From positions 1 through 61,025 of the forward strand of contig NZ_AEJF01000179.1 of NCBI RefSeq assembly GCF_001028175.1: DNA of 61,025 bases. Direction: 5' to 3'. Shown in pieces: positions 37,981 through 46,718 of this stretch. Within the stretch, counting starts at the first letter, position 1. Every line of letters begins with the position of its first letter. The notes below the pieces were generated by a model, which saw nothing but the letters and a program-made list of their open reading frames with translations, ran no database searches and was not told where the DNA came from. The position numbers were made by a program, and so were the translations under genes. Source of the stretch: Caballeronia mineralivorans PML1(12). GTDB lineage: Bacteria; Pseudomonadota; Gammaproteobacteria; Burkholderiales; Burkholderiaceae.

Positions 37981-38864
37981 TGGCGGCAAGTCAGGTGGTT
38001 TCCCCCCTGCTCGAGGAAATCCGCGCGTTGTACGGCGAGGCGTTCGATCAGGCGCTTCAGCGCAACGTGACCGATGCGCTGGCGGAAGACATCGGCGATG
38101 GCGACCGGACCGGGCTTCTGGTCCCTGCCGGTGCGAGGCGCACGGCGCGCGTCACGGTCCGTGAGGAAGCGGTGTTATGCGGTGTGCCGTGGTTCGAGGC
38201 GGTGATGCGCCGGGTGGATGAATCGATTCGCGTGGAATGGCTGTATCGCGAAGGTGCGCGGATGATCGCCAATACGCCGGTGGTCTTGGTGCACGGTCCG
38301 GCGCGTGCGTTGCTGACTGCCGAGCGCAATGCGCTGAATTTTCTGCAGATGCTGTCGGGCGTGGCGAGCGCGACGCGGCGTTACGTTGACGCGATTGAAG
38401 GGACGCGGGCCCGGATTCTCGACACGCGCAAGACCTTGCCGGGTTTGCGTCTGGCCCAGAAGTACGCGGTGCGCGTGGGTGGCGGCGCGAACCAGCGGCT
38501 CGCGCTTTACGACGGCATTCTGATCAAGGAAAACCACATTGCCGCGGCGGGTGGCGTGGGTGCGGCGATGGATGCGGCACTTGCGTTGGACGTTGGTGTG
38601 CCGATCCAGATTGAAGTGGAGACGCTCGAGCAACTCGAAACGGCGTTGGCGCATCGGGCGGAATCGATCCTGCTCGATAATTTCACCTTCGATGCCATGC
38701 ACGATGCCGTGCGGCTGACCGGCGGACGCGCGGTGCTCGAAGTGTCGGGCGGGGTGAATTTCGATTCCGTGCGGACGATTGCCGAGACCGGCGTGGATCG
38801 GATTTCTATCGGCGCGCTGACGAAGGATGTGCGGGCGACCGATTATTCGATGCGGCTTGAGTAG
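37980..38864 (+). CDS. nadC: Nicotinate-nucleotide pyrophosphorylase (quinolinate phosphoribosyltransferase)
   Basis: A 294-residue enzyme making nicotinate mononucleotide from quinolinate and phosphoribosyl pyrophosphate. Motifs: EDIGDGDRT, ERNALNFLQMLSGVASATR, DTRKTLPGLRLAQKYAVRVG, NQRLALYDGILIKENH and LEVSGGVNFDSV. The ATG at 37980 overlaps the nadA stop by one base and has TAGGAG before it. Upstream open frame is non-conserved. Confidence 0.96.
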   Translation: MAASQVVSPLLEEIRALYGEAFDQALQRNVTDALAEDIGDGDRTGLLVPAGARRTARVTVREEAVLCGVPWFEAVMRRVDESIRVEWLYREGARMIANTPVVLVHGPARALLTAERNALNFLQMLSGVASATRRYVDAIEGTRARILDTRKTLPGLRLAQKYAVRVGGGANQRLALYDGILIKENHIAAAGGVGAAMDAALALDVGVPIQIEVETLEQLETALAHRAESILLDNFTFDAMHDAVRLTGGRAVLEVSGGVNFDSVRTIAETGVDRISIGALTKDVRATDYSMRLE

Positions 38865-38889
38865 GGGCCGGGGGCGGGTTGCTGCTTTC

Positions 38890-38920
38890 AAACCGGGTGG
38901 TCTGGCCGAGCCGGTTTTTT
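38890..38920 (+). terminator. Probable terminator of nadA-nadC
   Basis: aaaccgg (38890-38896) pairs with ccggttt (38911-38917), 14-base loop, then TTT. The stem is short, so this is a moderate call. Confidence 0.55.
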
Positions 38921-39230
38921 CCTTCTAGTGAAAACGGGCGGGCCACAGACACCGGAAGCACCAACCCGACCCGGCTACCAAGCGCAAAATCACCGGCAAC
39001 CTGGTTTGACCCTGACCACTACCGACCGAGCAGCAACCATCCATCCCCGCCGTCGTGTCTAGACAACTTAAATAAGCGTTATACAAAAACGAACGACCGC
39101 TCGTCAAATCTCCCTCGTGCACCACAGTAAAGCCCCCCGTAAGCCTTATCCACCAAGCCAGTCAGTATTTTCCCTAACTTCCCCCGCTTAGGCGAAAAAA
39201 ACGTTGCCAGTCCTTTTTGTTCACTCCATG

Positions 39231-39244
39231 CTTGTATATACAAG
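39231..39244. promoter_or_regulatory. HutC-type operator before the amino-acid importer
   Basis: CTTGTATATACAAG, a perfect 14-base palindrome 50 bases before the binding-protein start. It matches the TGTATATACA-type sites bound by HutC, the urocanate-responsive GntR-family repressor of histidine utilisation. The same sequence recurs near hutU. Confidence 0.8.
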
Positions 39245-39294
39245 TTGGCGTTCGCCACTTGGTCCAACAACCTTCGTGGAAGAGTGGCTCAACA

Positions 39295-40161
39295 ATGACA
39301 GGCAAAATGAAATTGCTCGCCCGGCTGGCTGCATCGGTGGCCGTTGGTGTTATCGCTTTCGGCGCGGCCAGCGCCCAGGCTAAAGATTGGAAAACCGTGA
39401 CGATCGCCACCGAAGGCGCGTACGAACCGTGGAACCTGACGCTCCCCGGCGGCAAGCTCGGCGGCTTCGAGCCGGAGCTGATCGAGAACGTCTGCGCCCG
39501 CATCAAGATCCAGTGCAATCTGGTCACGCAAGACTGGGACGGCATGATCGCAGGCCTCCAGGCAGGTAAGTTCGACGTGCTCATGGACGCCATCTCGGTC
39601 ACGCCGGAACGCGAAAAAATCATCGCTTTCTCGACGCCGTATGCATCGACGCCGGCCGCCTTCGTCTCGGCCGGTCAGAGCTCCGCCGCGCTCGCGAAGC
39701 AGCCCGGCGCCGGCCAGACCGTCAAGCTGACGGGCGACGCAGCCCATGACAAAACCACGGTCGACGCGCTGCGCGTCGCGCTGAAAGGCAAGACCATCGG
39801 CATCCAGTCGGGTACGGTCTACACGAAGTTCATCGATACGAACTTCAAGGACGTCGCAACTATCCGCGAATACAAGACTGCGCCGGAGCATGACCTCGAT
39901 CTGGTAGCAGGCCGTATTGACGTGGCATTCGACGACAGCACCTACTGGGCCTCGGCATTCACCAAGCCGGAAAACAAGGGCCTCGCGTTCACCGGCCCGA
40001 AGATTGCCGGACCGGTCTGGGGCCCGGGCGAAGCATTGGCGTTCCGTCTGTCCGACAAGGACCTGAAGGCCAAATTCGACCAGGGTATTGCAGCGGCGCT
40101 CGCCGATGGCACGGTCAAGCGCCTCTCGCTGAAATGGCTGAAGGTCGACGCCACGCCTTAA
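39295..40161 (+). CDS. Periplasmic amino-acid-binding protein, HisJ/ArgT-type
   Basis: A 288-residue SBP_bac_3 protein. A signal peptide (MKLLARLAASVAVGVIAFGAASAQA) ends near residue 29. Family blocks: TEGAYEPWNL (ligand-binding start), GFEPELIENVCARI, DWDGMIAGLQAGKFDVLMDAISVTPER read in parts, and IGIQSGTVYTKF. The start may be ATG 39295 or ATG 39307. It opens a four-gene importer directly before the hut genes and has a HutC-type operator, so the ligand is probably histidine or urocanate (inference). Confidence 0.9.
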   Translation: MTGKMKLLARLAASVAVGVIAFGAASAQAKDWKTVTIATEGAYEPWNLTLPGGKLGGFEPELIENVCARIKIQCNLVTQDWDGMIAGLQAGKFDVLMDAISVTPEREKIIAFSTPYASTPAAFVSAGQSSAALAKQPGAGQTVKLTGDAAHDKTTVDALRVALKGKTIGIQSGTVYTKFIDTNFKDVATIREYKTAPEHDLDLVAGRIDVAFDDSTYWASAFTKPENKGLAFTGPKIAGPVWGPGEALAFRLSDKDLKAKFDQGIAAALADGTVKRLSLKWLKVDATP

Positions 40162-40244
40162 GGCGTAGCTGTTTTACGAAGGTCTGGCGAGCGTGCCGAT
40201 AGAAAACGGCGCGCTCGACGATGCATCACCGTTGGAGATAAAAG

Positions 40245-40967
40245 ATGAGTCTGGTTCAACTACTCGGCTTCGGCGAGCAAGGATGGGGCACCACGTTGCT
40301 GCTCGCGCTGCTCATGACCGTGGTGCTGACGATCGCAGCGCTCGCTGTAGGCGCGGTTTTCGGTGCGATGGTCGCCGCCGCGAAACTGTCGCGCAGCCGC
40401 ACGCTAAGAATTATCGGCGATGCCTACACCACGCTTTTTCGCGGTATCCCCGAACTGCTGATCATCTATCTCTTCTACTTCGGTGGCTCGTCGGTAGTGA
40501 CCGCCATCGGCCAGTTTTTCGGTGCCGATGGTTTCATCGGTGTGCCGCCTTTCGTGGTCGGCGCACTCGCCATCGGCCTGATTTCCGGGTCGTATCAAGC
40601 CGAGGTGTATCGCTCTGCGGTGCTGGCGGTGTCGCGCGGAGAGATCGAGGCGGCACGGGCCATCGGCATGTCGACGCCAACGTTATGGCGGCGCGTGCTG
40701 ATTCCACAAGTCGTGCGTTTCGCGCTGCCGGGTATCGGCAATGTGTGGCAGTTGAGCCTCAAGGATTCGGCGCTGATCGCGGTGACCGGGCTCGCCGAAC
40801 TGATGCGCACAAGCCAGGTTGCCGCCGGATCGACTCATCAATACTTCACGTTTTATATGGTCGGCGGGGCGCTTTATCTGATCCTCACGAGCCTGTCGAA
40901 CCGCGTCTTCGACCGTGCCGAAGCGCGCATCGGCCGCTCGTTCCGCGGCACGCTTGCGCGCCACTAA
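40245..40967 (+). CDS. Amino-acid ABC transporter permease, HisQ-type
   Basis: A 240-residue inner-membrane permease of the polar amino-acid family with about five membrane segments. The EAA loop is EAARAIGMSTPTLWRRVLIP; other blocks are FRGIPELLIIYLFYFGG and SLKDSALIAVTGLAELMR. TTGGAGATAAAAG precedes the ATG. It forms a heterodimer with the next permease. Confidence 0.93.
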   Translation: MSLVQLLGFGEQGWGTTLLLALLMTVVLTIAALAVGAVFGAMVAAAKLSRSRTLRIIGDAYTTLFRGIPELLIIYLFYFGGSSVVTAIGQFFGADGFIGVPPFVVGALAIGLISGSYQAEVYRSAVLAVSRGEIEAARAIGMSTPTLWRRVLIPQVVRFALPGIGNVWQLSLKDSALIAVTGLAELMRTSQVAAGSTHQYFTFYMVGGALYLILTSLSNRVFDRAEARIGRSFRGTLARH

Positions 40968-40989
40968 GACGTTTCAAACGAATCCGACC

Positions 40990-41760
40990 ATGAACATCGA
41001 TTTCGAATTTCTCGGCGATACGTTGTCGAAACTATTAGCCGCCGTTCCCACCACGCTCGGGTTGTTCTTCGCCTCGCTGATCGTGGGCGGCATGCTTTCG
41101 CTGGTCATCGTTGCGATGCGGGTGAGTCCTAATTGGGCGCTGAACCGCTTTGCGCGCGGCTACATCCTGGTGTTCCGCGGCTCGCCGCTGCTGATCCAGA
41201 TGTTTCTCGTGTACTACGGCTTGGGCCAGTTCCCAGCGGTGCGCGAGAGCTTCCTGTGGCCGCTGCTGCGTGTGCCGTATGTTTGCGCGATCGTCTCCCT
41301 TGCGCTGTGCACGGCCGGATATACCGCCGAAATCATTCGCGGCGGCTTGCAATCGGTGCCGCATGGACAGATTGAAGCGGCGCTCGCGGTCGGCATGTCG
41401 CGCTGGACCGTATTGCGCCGGATCATCGCGCCAATCACGCTGCGTTACGCGCTGCCCGCGTACTCGACCGAGGCCGTGCTGCTCGTCAAATCGACGGCGC
41501 TGGCAAGTCTTGTCACGGTCTGGGACGTGACGGGCGTGGCGCAACAGATCATCCAGCGGACCTACCGGACGATGGAAGTTTTCATCTGCGCCGCCGCCAT
41601 CTACCTCGTATTGAATTTCATCATCGTGCGTGCGCTTGGCATGCTCGAAAAGAAGCTTTCACCGCACTTGCGCGATCGTAACGGTGCCGCGCCGAAAAAG
41701 CCTGCACGTGCCTCGCTCAAAGCCGCGACCGTCCCCGACAGCCAGCACATCGATTCCTGA
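40990..41760 (+). CDS. Amino-acid ABC transporter permease, HisM-type
   Basis: A 256-residue inner-membrane permease. Blocks: VFRGSPLLIQMFLVYYG, YTAEIIRGGLQSVPHGQIEA and the EAA loop AALAVGMSRWTVLRRIIAP, then LLVKSTALASLVTVWDV. The C-terminal 30 residues are basic and Ala-rich beyond the usual HisM end. The ATG at 40990 follows the HisQ-type gene by 22 bases; the open frame upstream overlaps that gene and is rejected. Confidence 0.92.
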   Translation: MNIDFEFLGDTLSKLLAAVPTTLGLFFASLIVGGMLSLVIVAMRVSPNWALNRFARGYILVFRGSPLLIQMFLVYYGLGQFPAVRESFLWPLLRVPYVCAIVSLALCTAGYTAEIIRGGLQSVPHGQIEAALAVGMSRWTVLRRIIAPITLRYALPAYSTEAVLLVKSTALASLVTVWDVTGVAQQIIQRTYRTMEVFICAAAIYLVLNFIIVRALGMLEKKLSPHLRDRNGAAPKKPARASLKAATVPDSQHIDS

Positions 41761-41779
41761 TTCAAAGGGAGAAAACCTC

Positions 41780-42571
41780 ATGAACGTAAGCAGCTCCATT
41801 GCGCTGTCCGCGACCAACATCCACAAGTCTTTCGGCGATGCACACGTGCTCAAGGGCATCTCCCTCGATGCGCACGAAGGCGATGTGATCTCGATTCTCG
41901 GCGCGAGCGGCTCCGGCAAAAGCACTTTCCTGCGCTGTATCAACATGCTGGAAACGCCCGATGACGGCGAAGTGAAACTTGCAGGCGAAGCCATCGAAAT
42001 GAAGCGTGGCCGCGATGGACGCTTGCAGCCGGGCAACCGCAAACAGGTCGACCGGATTCGCTCGCAGCTCGGCATGGTGTTCCAGAGTTTCAACCTCTGG
42101 TCGCACATGACGGTGATGCAAAACGTGATTGAAGGACCATTGCGCGTGCAGAAACGCACGCGTGCGGAGTGCGTCGAAGAGGCCGAGCAGTTGCTGACGA
42201 AGGTCGGTCTTTACGAAAAGCGCGACGCGTATCCCGCGCATCTGTCGGGTGGCCAGCAACAGCGTGTAGCCATCGCGCGTGCGTTGGCCATGCACCCCAA
42301 AGTCATGCTCTTCGATGAACCCACCTCCGCGCTCGACCCGGAACTCGTCGGTGAAGTGCTCCGTGTAATGCGCGCGCTCGCCGAGGAAGGCCGGACCATG
42401 CTGGTCGTCACGCACGAGATGGGTTTCGCGCGGCATGTGTCGAATCGCGTGATGTTCCTGCATCAGGGACAAGTCGATGCCGAAGGCCCGCCCGACGACC
42501 TGTTCAACGGCCGCTGCTCGGAGCGTTTCCAGCAGTTCGTGTCGAGTCATCATTCCCGTACCGCTAACTAA
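41780..42571 (+). CDS. Amino-acid ABC transporter ATPase, HisP-type
   Basis: A 263-residue ATPase of the polar amino-acid importer. Walker A GASGSGKST, Q-loop VFQSFNLWSHMTVMQNV, signature LSGGQQQRVAIARAL, Walker B MLFDEPTSALDPE, switch His in VVTHEMGFA. AAGGGAGAAAA precedes the ATG. It ends 11 bases before the hutH-like gene, so importer and catabolic gene probably share a transcript. Confidence 0.94.
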   Translation: MNVSSSIALSATNIHKSFGDAHVLKGISLDAHEGDVISILGASGSGKSTFLRCINMLETPDDGEVKLAGEAIEMKRGRDGRLQPGNRKQVDRIRSQLGMVFQSFNLWSHMTVMQNVIEGPLRVQKRTRAECVEEAEQLLTKVGLYEKRDAYPAHLSGGQQQRVAIARALAMHPKVMLFDEPTSALDPELVGEVLRVMRALAEEGRTMLVVTHEMGFARHVSNRVMFLHQGQVDAEGPPDDLFNGRCSERFQQFVSSHHSRTAN

Positions 42572-42582
42572 ACGAGGTCGAC

Positions 42583-44163
42583 GTGCTGGCCAGCCCCCTT
42601 TTACCGACGCCATCGATTGATCCTATTGTCATCGGCGCAGGCGTGAGTGACGATTCCGCGGACGCGCGCTCGCCGGCTGCGGTGTGTATCGACAAGCCGC
42701 TCGACTGGCGAGGCGTCGCGCAGATTGCGAATGGCGCGAAGCTGGTTTTGTCGCCCGGAGTGCGCTCGCGGATCGACCATGCACGCGCGCTCGTCGAGCA
42801 GATCGTCGAGCGCCGGATTCGCGCTTATGGCGTGAATACCGGTGTGGGCGCGCTGTGCGACGTGGTCGTGTCGCCGTCGGAGCAGCGTGCGTTGTCGCGC
42901 AACATCCTGATGAGTCACGCAGTCGGCGTGGGTGAACCGCTGCGGCGCGAGGAGACGCGGGCGATCATCGCGGCTGCCGTGAATAACTTCGCGCACGGGC
43001 ATTCCGGCGTGCGGCTCGAACTGGTGGAGCTGCTGGTCACGTTGCTCGACAGCGGCGCGACACCCGAGGTTCCGGCCTTTGGATCGGTCGGTTATCTGAG
43101 CCATATGGCGCATATCGCGCTGGTGCTGATCGGCGAGGGTTTTGTTCGCGACGACACCGGCCGCGTGAGCGCCACCAGCGCGCTGCAGCGGCTCGCGCGT
43201 GAACCGCTCGTGCTCGAGGCGAAGGAGGGCCTGAGTGTGGTCAACGGCACGCCTTGCGTCACCGGGCTCGCTTCGTTGGCGCTCGCTCGCACCGAGCGGC
43301 TGCTGGAATGGGCCGACACGATCTCGGCGATGTCCTTCGAGAACCTGCGCGGGCAAGCCGCCGCCTTTGATGCCGACTCGCTTGCGCTGCGGATATCGCC
43401 GGGATTGTCGGTGGTGGGCGCGCATCTGCGGTCCCTGCTCGCCGATAGCGGCATCATCGCAGCGTCGTTCGGGCGCAAGACGCAGGACCCCTTGAGCTTG
43501 CGGACGATTCCCCACGTACATGGCGCGGCGCGCGACGTGTTCGCGACGACCGCCGAAGTGGTGAACCGCGAGCTGGCTTCGGTCACCGATAACCCCGTCG
43601 TCGCCGGCACGCTCGCCTCGCCGCGAGTGTTTTCCCAGGCGCACGCGGTGGGGGCGTCTATCGGCCTGGCGATGGATAGCCTGAGTACTGCGGTGGCCGA
43701 AGTTGCCGCGATGGCGGAACGGCGCATCGACCGGTTGGTGAACCCGCTGGTCAGCGGCTTGCCCGCTTTTCTCGCCGATGGCGGCGGCACGTGTTCCGGT
43801 TTCATGATCGCGCAGTACACGGCGGCTTCATTAGTCGCTCACAACCGACGGCTCGCCATGCCGGCGAGCCTGGACGGGGGAATTACCTCCGGCTTGCAGG
43901 AAGACCATTTGTGTCACGCGACGCCGGCTGCGTTGAAGGCGCTGGAAATCATCGCCAATGCCGAGCGCATATTTGCCATCGAGTTGCTGGCCGCGACTCA
44001 GGCGTATGACTTGCAACCTGCTGATGTGTCGCGCGCGCCAAAGACCGACGCGGTCTACCGCAGCGTCCGGGCCGTTATCTCTCGATATAGAGACGACCGG
44101 CCGTTGGCCGGCGATATTGCCGCCGCCTGGGCGTTCGTCCAAGAGGCAAGCCCCGAGTTTTGA
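42583..44163 (+). CDS. Histidine ammonia-lyase-like protein lacking the MIO triad
   Basis: A 526-residue member of the HAL/PAL fold. Histidine ammonia-lyase makes urocanate using MIO, a cofactor formed from Ala-Ser-Gly in GSVGASGDLAPLAH. Here the segment reads GSVGYLSHMAHIAL (residues 167-180): the triad is gone, with three residues fewer. Of the other active-site residues of Pseudomonas HutH, Tyr82, His112, Asn221, Gln301, Arg307 and Glu440 are kept; the Tyr of QDPYSLR is Leu304, and the SGGNFHG block is replaced by ASPRVFSQAH. The GTG start has GAGGTCGAC before it. It may have another activity, or be a non-catalytic paralogue with a true hutH elsewhere. Position argues for a role with histidine or urocanate. 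Confidence 0.85.
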   Translation: MLASPLLPTPSIDPIVIGAGVSDDSADARSPAAVCIDKPLDWRGVAQIANGAKLVLSPGVRSRIDHARALVEQIVERRIRAYGVNTGVGALCDVVVSPSEQRALSRNILMSHAVGVGEPLRREETRAIIAAAVNNFAHGHSGVRLELVELLVTLLDSGATPEVPAFGSVGYLSHMAHIALVLIGEGFVRDDTGRVSATSALQRLAREPLVLEAKEGLSVVNGTPCVTGLASLALARTERLLEWADTISAMSFENLRGQAAAFDADSLALRISPGLSVVGAHLRSLLADSGIIAASFGRKTQDPLSLRTIPHVHGAARDVFATTAEVVNRELASVTDNPVVAGTLASPRVFSQAHAVGASIGLAMDSLSTAVAEVAAMAERRIDRLVNPLVSGLPAFLADGGGTCSGFMIAQYTAASLVAHNRRLAMPASLDGGITSGLQEDHLCHATPAALKALEIIANAERIFAIELLAATQAYDLQPADVSRAPKTDAVYRSVRAVISRYRDDRPLAGDIAAAWAFVQEASPEF

Positions 44164-44173
44164 TCGCGTGAGT

Positions 44174-44187
44174 CTTGTATAGACAGA
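44174..44187. promoter_or_regulatory. Degenerate HutC-type site after the hutH-like gene
   Basis: CTTGTATAGACAGA matches the 14-base palindrome seen at 39231 in 11 of 14 positions; the left half is intact. It lies 10 bases after the hutH-like stop. The 279-base gap to hutU has no gene. Confidence 0.5.
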
Positions 44188-44337
44188 TTCTCCGCTTCTC
44201 ATGGCCGCCGATTCCGCCGCTTTATGCGGAATTGCCGGCTGTCGCCCCGTGTCTGGCGGGCTCTCCATCCCGTTCAAGTAAACCCCTACTTCGAATCGAT
44301 CTGCCACTGCTTGCGCTTCGATTTGTTTTAATTCAGA

Positions 44338-44351
44338 CTTGTATATACAAC
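44338..44351. promoter_or_regulatory. HutC-type operator before hutU
   Basis: CTTGTATATACAAC matches the perfect palindrome at 39231 in 13 of 14 positions. It lies about 90 bases before the hutU start and probably controls hutU-hutD-hutI-hutF-hutG. Confidence 0.78.
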
Positions 44352-44442
44352 TCGCCGACCAAGCGCCATCGCCGTCTAAAACGCCCATGGAATTGGCTGC
44401 AAGATACCGAATGTTCACCATCCCCGTCCGAGGAGTGTTTCG

Positions 44443-46125
44443 ATGAAAAACCACAATCCGCGTCCCCTGCGCGCACCGCGCGGCACCGAGCTTACGTGCA
44501 AGAGCTGGCTCACCGAAGCGCCGTATCGGATGCTGCTGAACAATCTCGATCCCGAGGTCGCCGAGAACCCCGACCAGCTCGTGGTCTATGGCGGTATAGG
44601 CCGCGCGGCCCGGAACTGGGAATGCCTCGATAAAATCCTCGAGACGCTGCAACGCCTGGAAAGCGACGAATCGCTGCTGGTCCAGTCCGGCAAGCCGGTC
44701 GGCGTGTTCAAAACGCATGCTGACGCGCCGCGTGTGCTGATCGCGAACTCGAACCTCGTGCCGAAATGGGCGACGTGGGAGCATTTCAACGAACTCGACC
44801 GCAAGGGCCTCTTCATGTACGGCCAGATGACGGCCGGAAGCTGGATCTACATCGGCAGCCAGGGGATCGTGCAGGGGACGTACGAGACTTTTGTCGAAGC
44901 CGCGCGGCAGCACTTCAAGGGCAGCTGGAAAGGCCGCTGGATCCTGACCGCTGGCCTGGGCGGCATGGGCGGCGCGCAGCCGCTCGCGGCGACGCTGGCG
45001 GGTGCGGTTTCGCTGAATATCGAGTGCGATCAGACGCGCATCGACTTCCGCCTGCGTACGCGTTACGTCGATAAACAAGCGAAGGACATCGATCACGCGC
45101 TTGAACTGATCAAGCAGCACACCGCTGCTGGCGACGCTGTATCGATCGCACTCTTGGGCAACGCCGCAGAAGTGCTGCCGGAGCTCGTGCGCCGCGCCAA
45201 GGCGGGCGATATCAAGCCGGATCTCGTCACCGATCAAACCTCGTCACACGATCTGATCAACGGTTATCTGCCCGCCGGCTGGAGCCTGGAAAAGTGGCGC
45301 GCGGCGTCGCTCGACGCGTCGCAGCACGGCGAACTGAAAGCGGCTGCGCAACGCTCCTGCGCCCAGCACGTCCAGGCGATGCTCGATTTCCACGCCATGG
45401 GCATCCCGGCGGTGGACTACGGTAACAACCTGCGCCAGGTCGCTTTCGACGACGGCGTGAAGAACGCCTTCGATTTCCCCGGCTTCGTTCCTGCGTACAT
45501 CCGCCCGCTCTTCTGCGAAGGCAAGGGTCCGTTCCGCTGGGTTGCGCTGTCCGGCGATCCGGAAGATATCTACAAGACCGACGCCAAGCTCAAGGAACTC
45601 TTCCCACACAACGCAGGCATGAACCGCTGGCTCGACATGGCGCGCGACCGCATCGCGTTCCAGGGGCTACCGGCGCGGATTTGCTGGCTGGGTCTGGGCG
45701 AGCGTCATGTCGCCGGTCTCGCGTTCAATGAGATGGTGAAGAGCGGCGAGTTGAAAGCGCCGATCGTGATCGGTCGCGATCACCTGGATACTGGCTCCGT
45801 CGCGAGCCCGAACCGTGAGACGGAAAGCATGAAGGATGGCACGGACGCCGTGTCGGACTGGCCGCTGCTCAACGCGCTGCTGAACACCGCAGGTGGCGCG
45901 ACGTGGGTCAGCCTGCATCATGGCGGCGGCGTCGGCATGGGGTACTCGCAACACGCGGGCATGGTGATCGTTGCCGACGGCACCGACGCTGCCCAGAAGC
46001 GTCTCGCGCGCGTGCTCGTGAACGACTGCGCGTCGGGCGTGATGCGTCACGGCGACGCCGGCTACGAACAAGCCATCGAATGCGCGAAGAACTTCGGTCT
46101 CGATCTGCCGTTCATCACGACCTGA
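44443..46125 (+). CDS. hutU: Urocanate hydratase (urocanase)
   Basis: A 560-residue NAD-dependent cytosolic enzyme converting urocanate to imidazolone propionate. The NAD-binding segment is LTAGLGGMGGAQPLAA; other blocks are YGGIGRAARNW, LIANSNLVPKWATWEHF, YGQMTAGSWIYIGSQGI, TDQTSSHDLINGYLPAGW and ARICWLGLGER. It matches the family's length. CGAGGAGTG precedes the ATG. First gene after the hutC-less gap. Confidence 0.97.
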   Translation: MKNHNPRPLRAPRGTELTCKSWLTEAPYRMLLNNLDPEVAENPDQLVVYGGIGRAARNWECLDKILETLQRLESDESLLVQSGKPVGVFKTHADAPRVLIANSNLVPKWATWEHFNELDRKGLFMYGQMTAGSWIYIGSQGIVQGTYETFVEAARQHFKGSWKGRWILTAGLGGMGGAQPLAATLAGAVSLNIECDQTRIDFRLRTRYVDKQAKDIDHALELIKQHTAAGDAVSIALLGNAAEVLPELVRRAKAGDIKPDLVTDQTSSHDLINGYLPAGWSLEKWRAASLDASQHGELKAAAQRSCAQHVQAMLDFHAMGIPAVDYGNNLRQVAFDDGVKNAFDFPGFVPAYIRPLFCEGKGPFRWVALSGDPEDIYKTDAKLKELFPHNAGMNRWLDMARDRIAFQGLPARICWLGLGERHVAGLAFNEMVKSGELKAPIVIGRDHLDTGSVASPNRETESMKDGTDAVSDWPLLNALLNTAGGATWVSLHHGGGVGMGYSQHAGMVIVADGTDAAQKRLARVLVNDCASGVMRHGDAGYEQAIECAKNFGLDLPFITT

Positions 46126-46127
46126 CC

Positions 46128-46718
46128 ATGTTTCCTGCCTTCAGCATTATTCGCGCGGCCGATTTGAAGGCCGTGCCGTGGAAGAACGGCGGCGGCGCGA
46201 CGCGCGAGATCGCCGCGTCGCCGAAAGGTTCTGCATTCGATGCCTTCGACTGGCGCGTGAGCGTCGCGGATGTATCGGAGGCAGGGGCGTTTTCGGTGTT
46301 CGAGGGGATTGACCGCGTGCTGACGTTGATCGAGGGAGCAGAGATGGCGCTCATCGATTCGGCAGGCCCGCGACATGTCCTCGCACGCTGGGACTCACTC
46401 GTGTTCGCGGGTGAAGAAAAGATAACGGCAGAATTGCCGCACGGTCCGACGCGCGATTTCAACCTGATGTTGAGGCGGGATCGGGTGTCGGGGAGCGTCG
46501 TGGTGCGGCGTGAGGCTGAACAATTGAAAGTGGCGCGGGGCAGTGTTGTGCTGGTCTGCGCGCTTGGGGAGTTCGCGGTGAATGACGAGCGCTTGTTCCA
46601 GGGCGATGCGCTTGTTTTAGACGCCGGGCATGGGGGCCAGGTCTTGAACATCGAGCCGATTTCAAAAGGCGCGGTTCTCATCGACGCCCGTATCGTTTCA
46701 AAGGAAACGCGGACATGA
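46128..46718 (+). CDS. hutD: HutD family protein
   Basis: A 196-residue cupin-fold protein. Typical HutD blocks: WKNGGGATREIAASP, FDWRVSVADV, GAFSVFEGIDRVLTLIEG. HutD is not an enzyme of the pathway; in Pseudomonas it is thought to limit hut expression, perhaps by binding urocanate or formylglutamate. The start ATG is two bases after hutU; the stop overlaps hutI by four bases. Confidence 0.93.
   Translation: MFPAFSIIRAADLKAVPWKNGGGATREIAASPKGSAFDAFDWRVSVADVSEAGAFSVFEGIDRVLTLIEGAEMALIDSAGPRHVLARWDSLVFAGEEKITAELPHGPTRDFNLMLRRDRVSGSVVVRREAEQLKVARGSVVLVCALGEFAVNDERLFQGDALVLDAGHGGQVLNIEPISKGAVLIDARIVSKETRT

Larger units (their letters stand above)
38865..39294. other. Region between nadC and the amino-acid importer genes
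   Basis: 430 bases without a credible gene. It holds a probable nadC terminator (38890-38920), the HutC-type operator (39231-39244) and presumably the importer promoter. Bases 39050-39200 are AT-richer than the surroundings. Confidence 0.55.

Noticed and set aside
43831..45237. 468-codon minus-strand frame across the hutH-like/hutU gap
   Set aside because: Considered as a displaced hutC, but it has no GntR helix-turn-helix or UTRA features and is antisense to two good genes.
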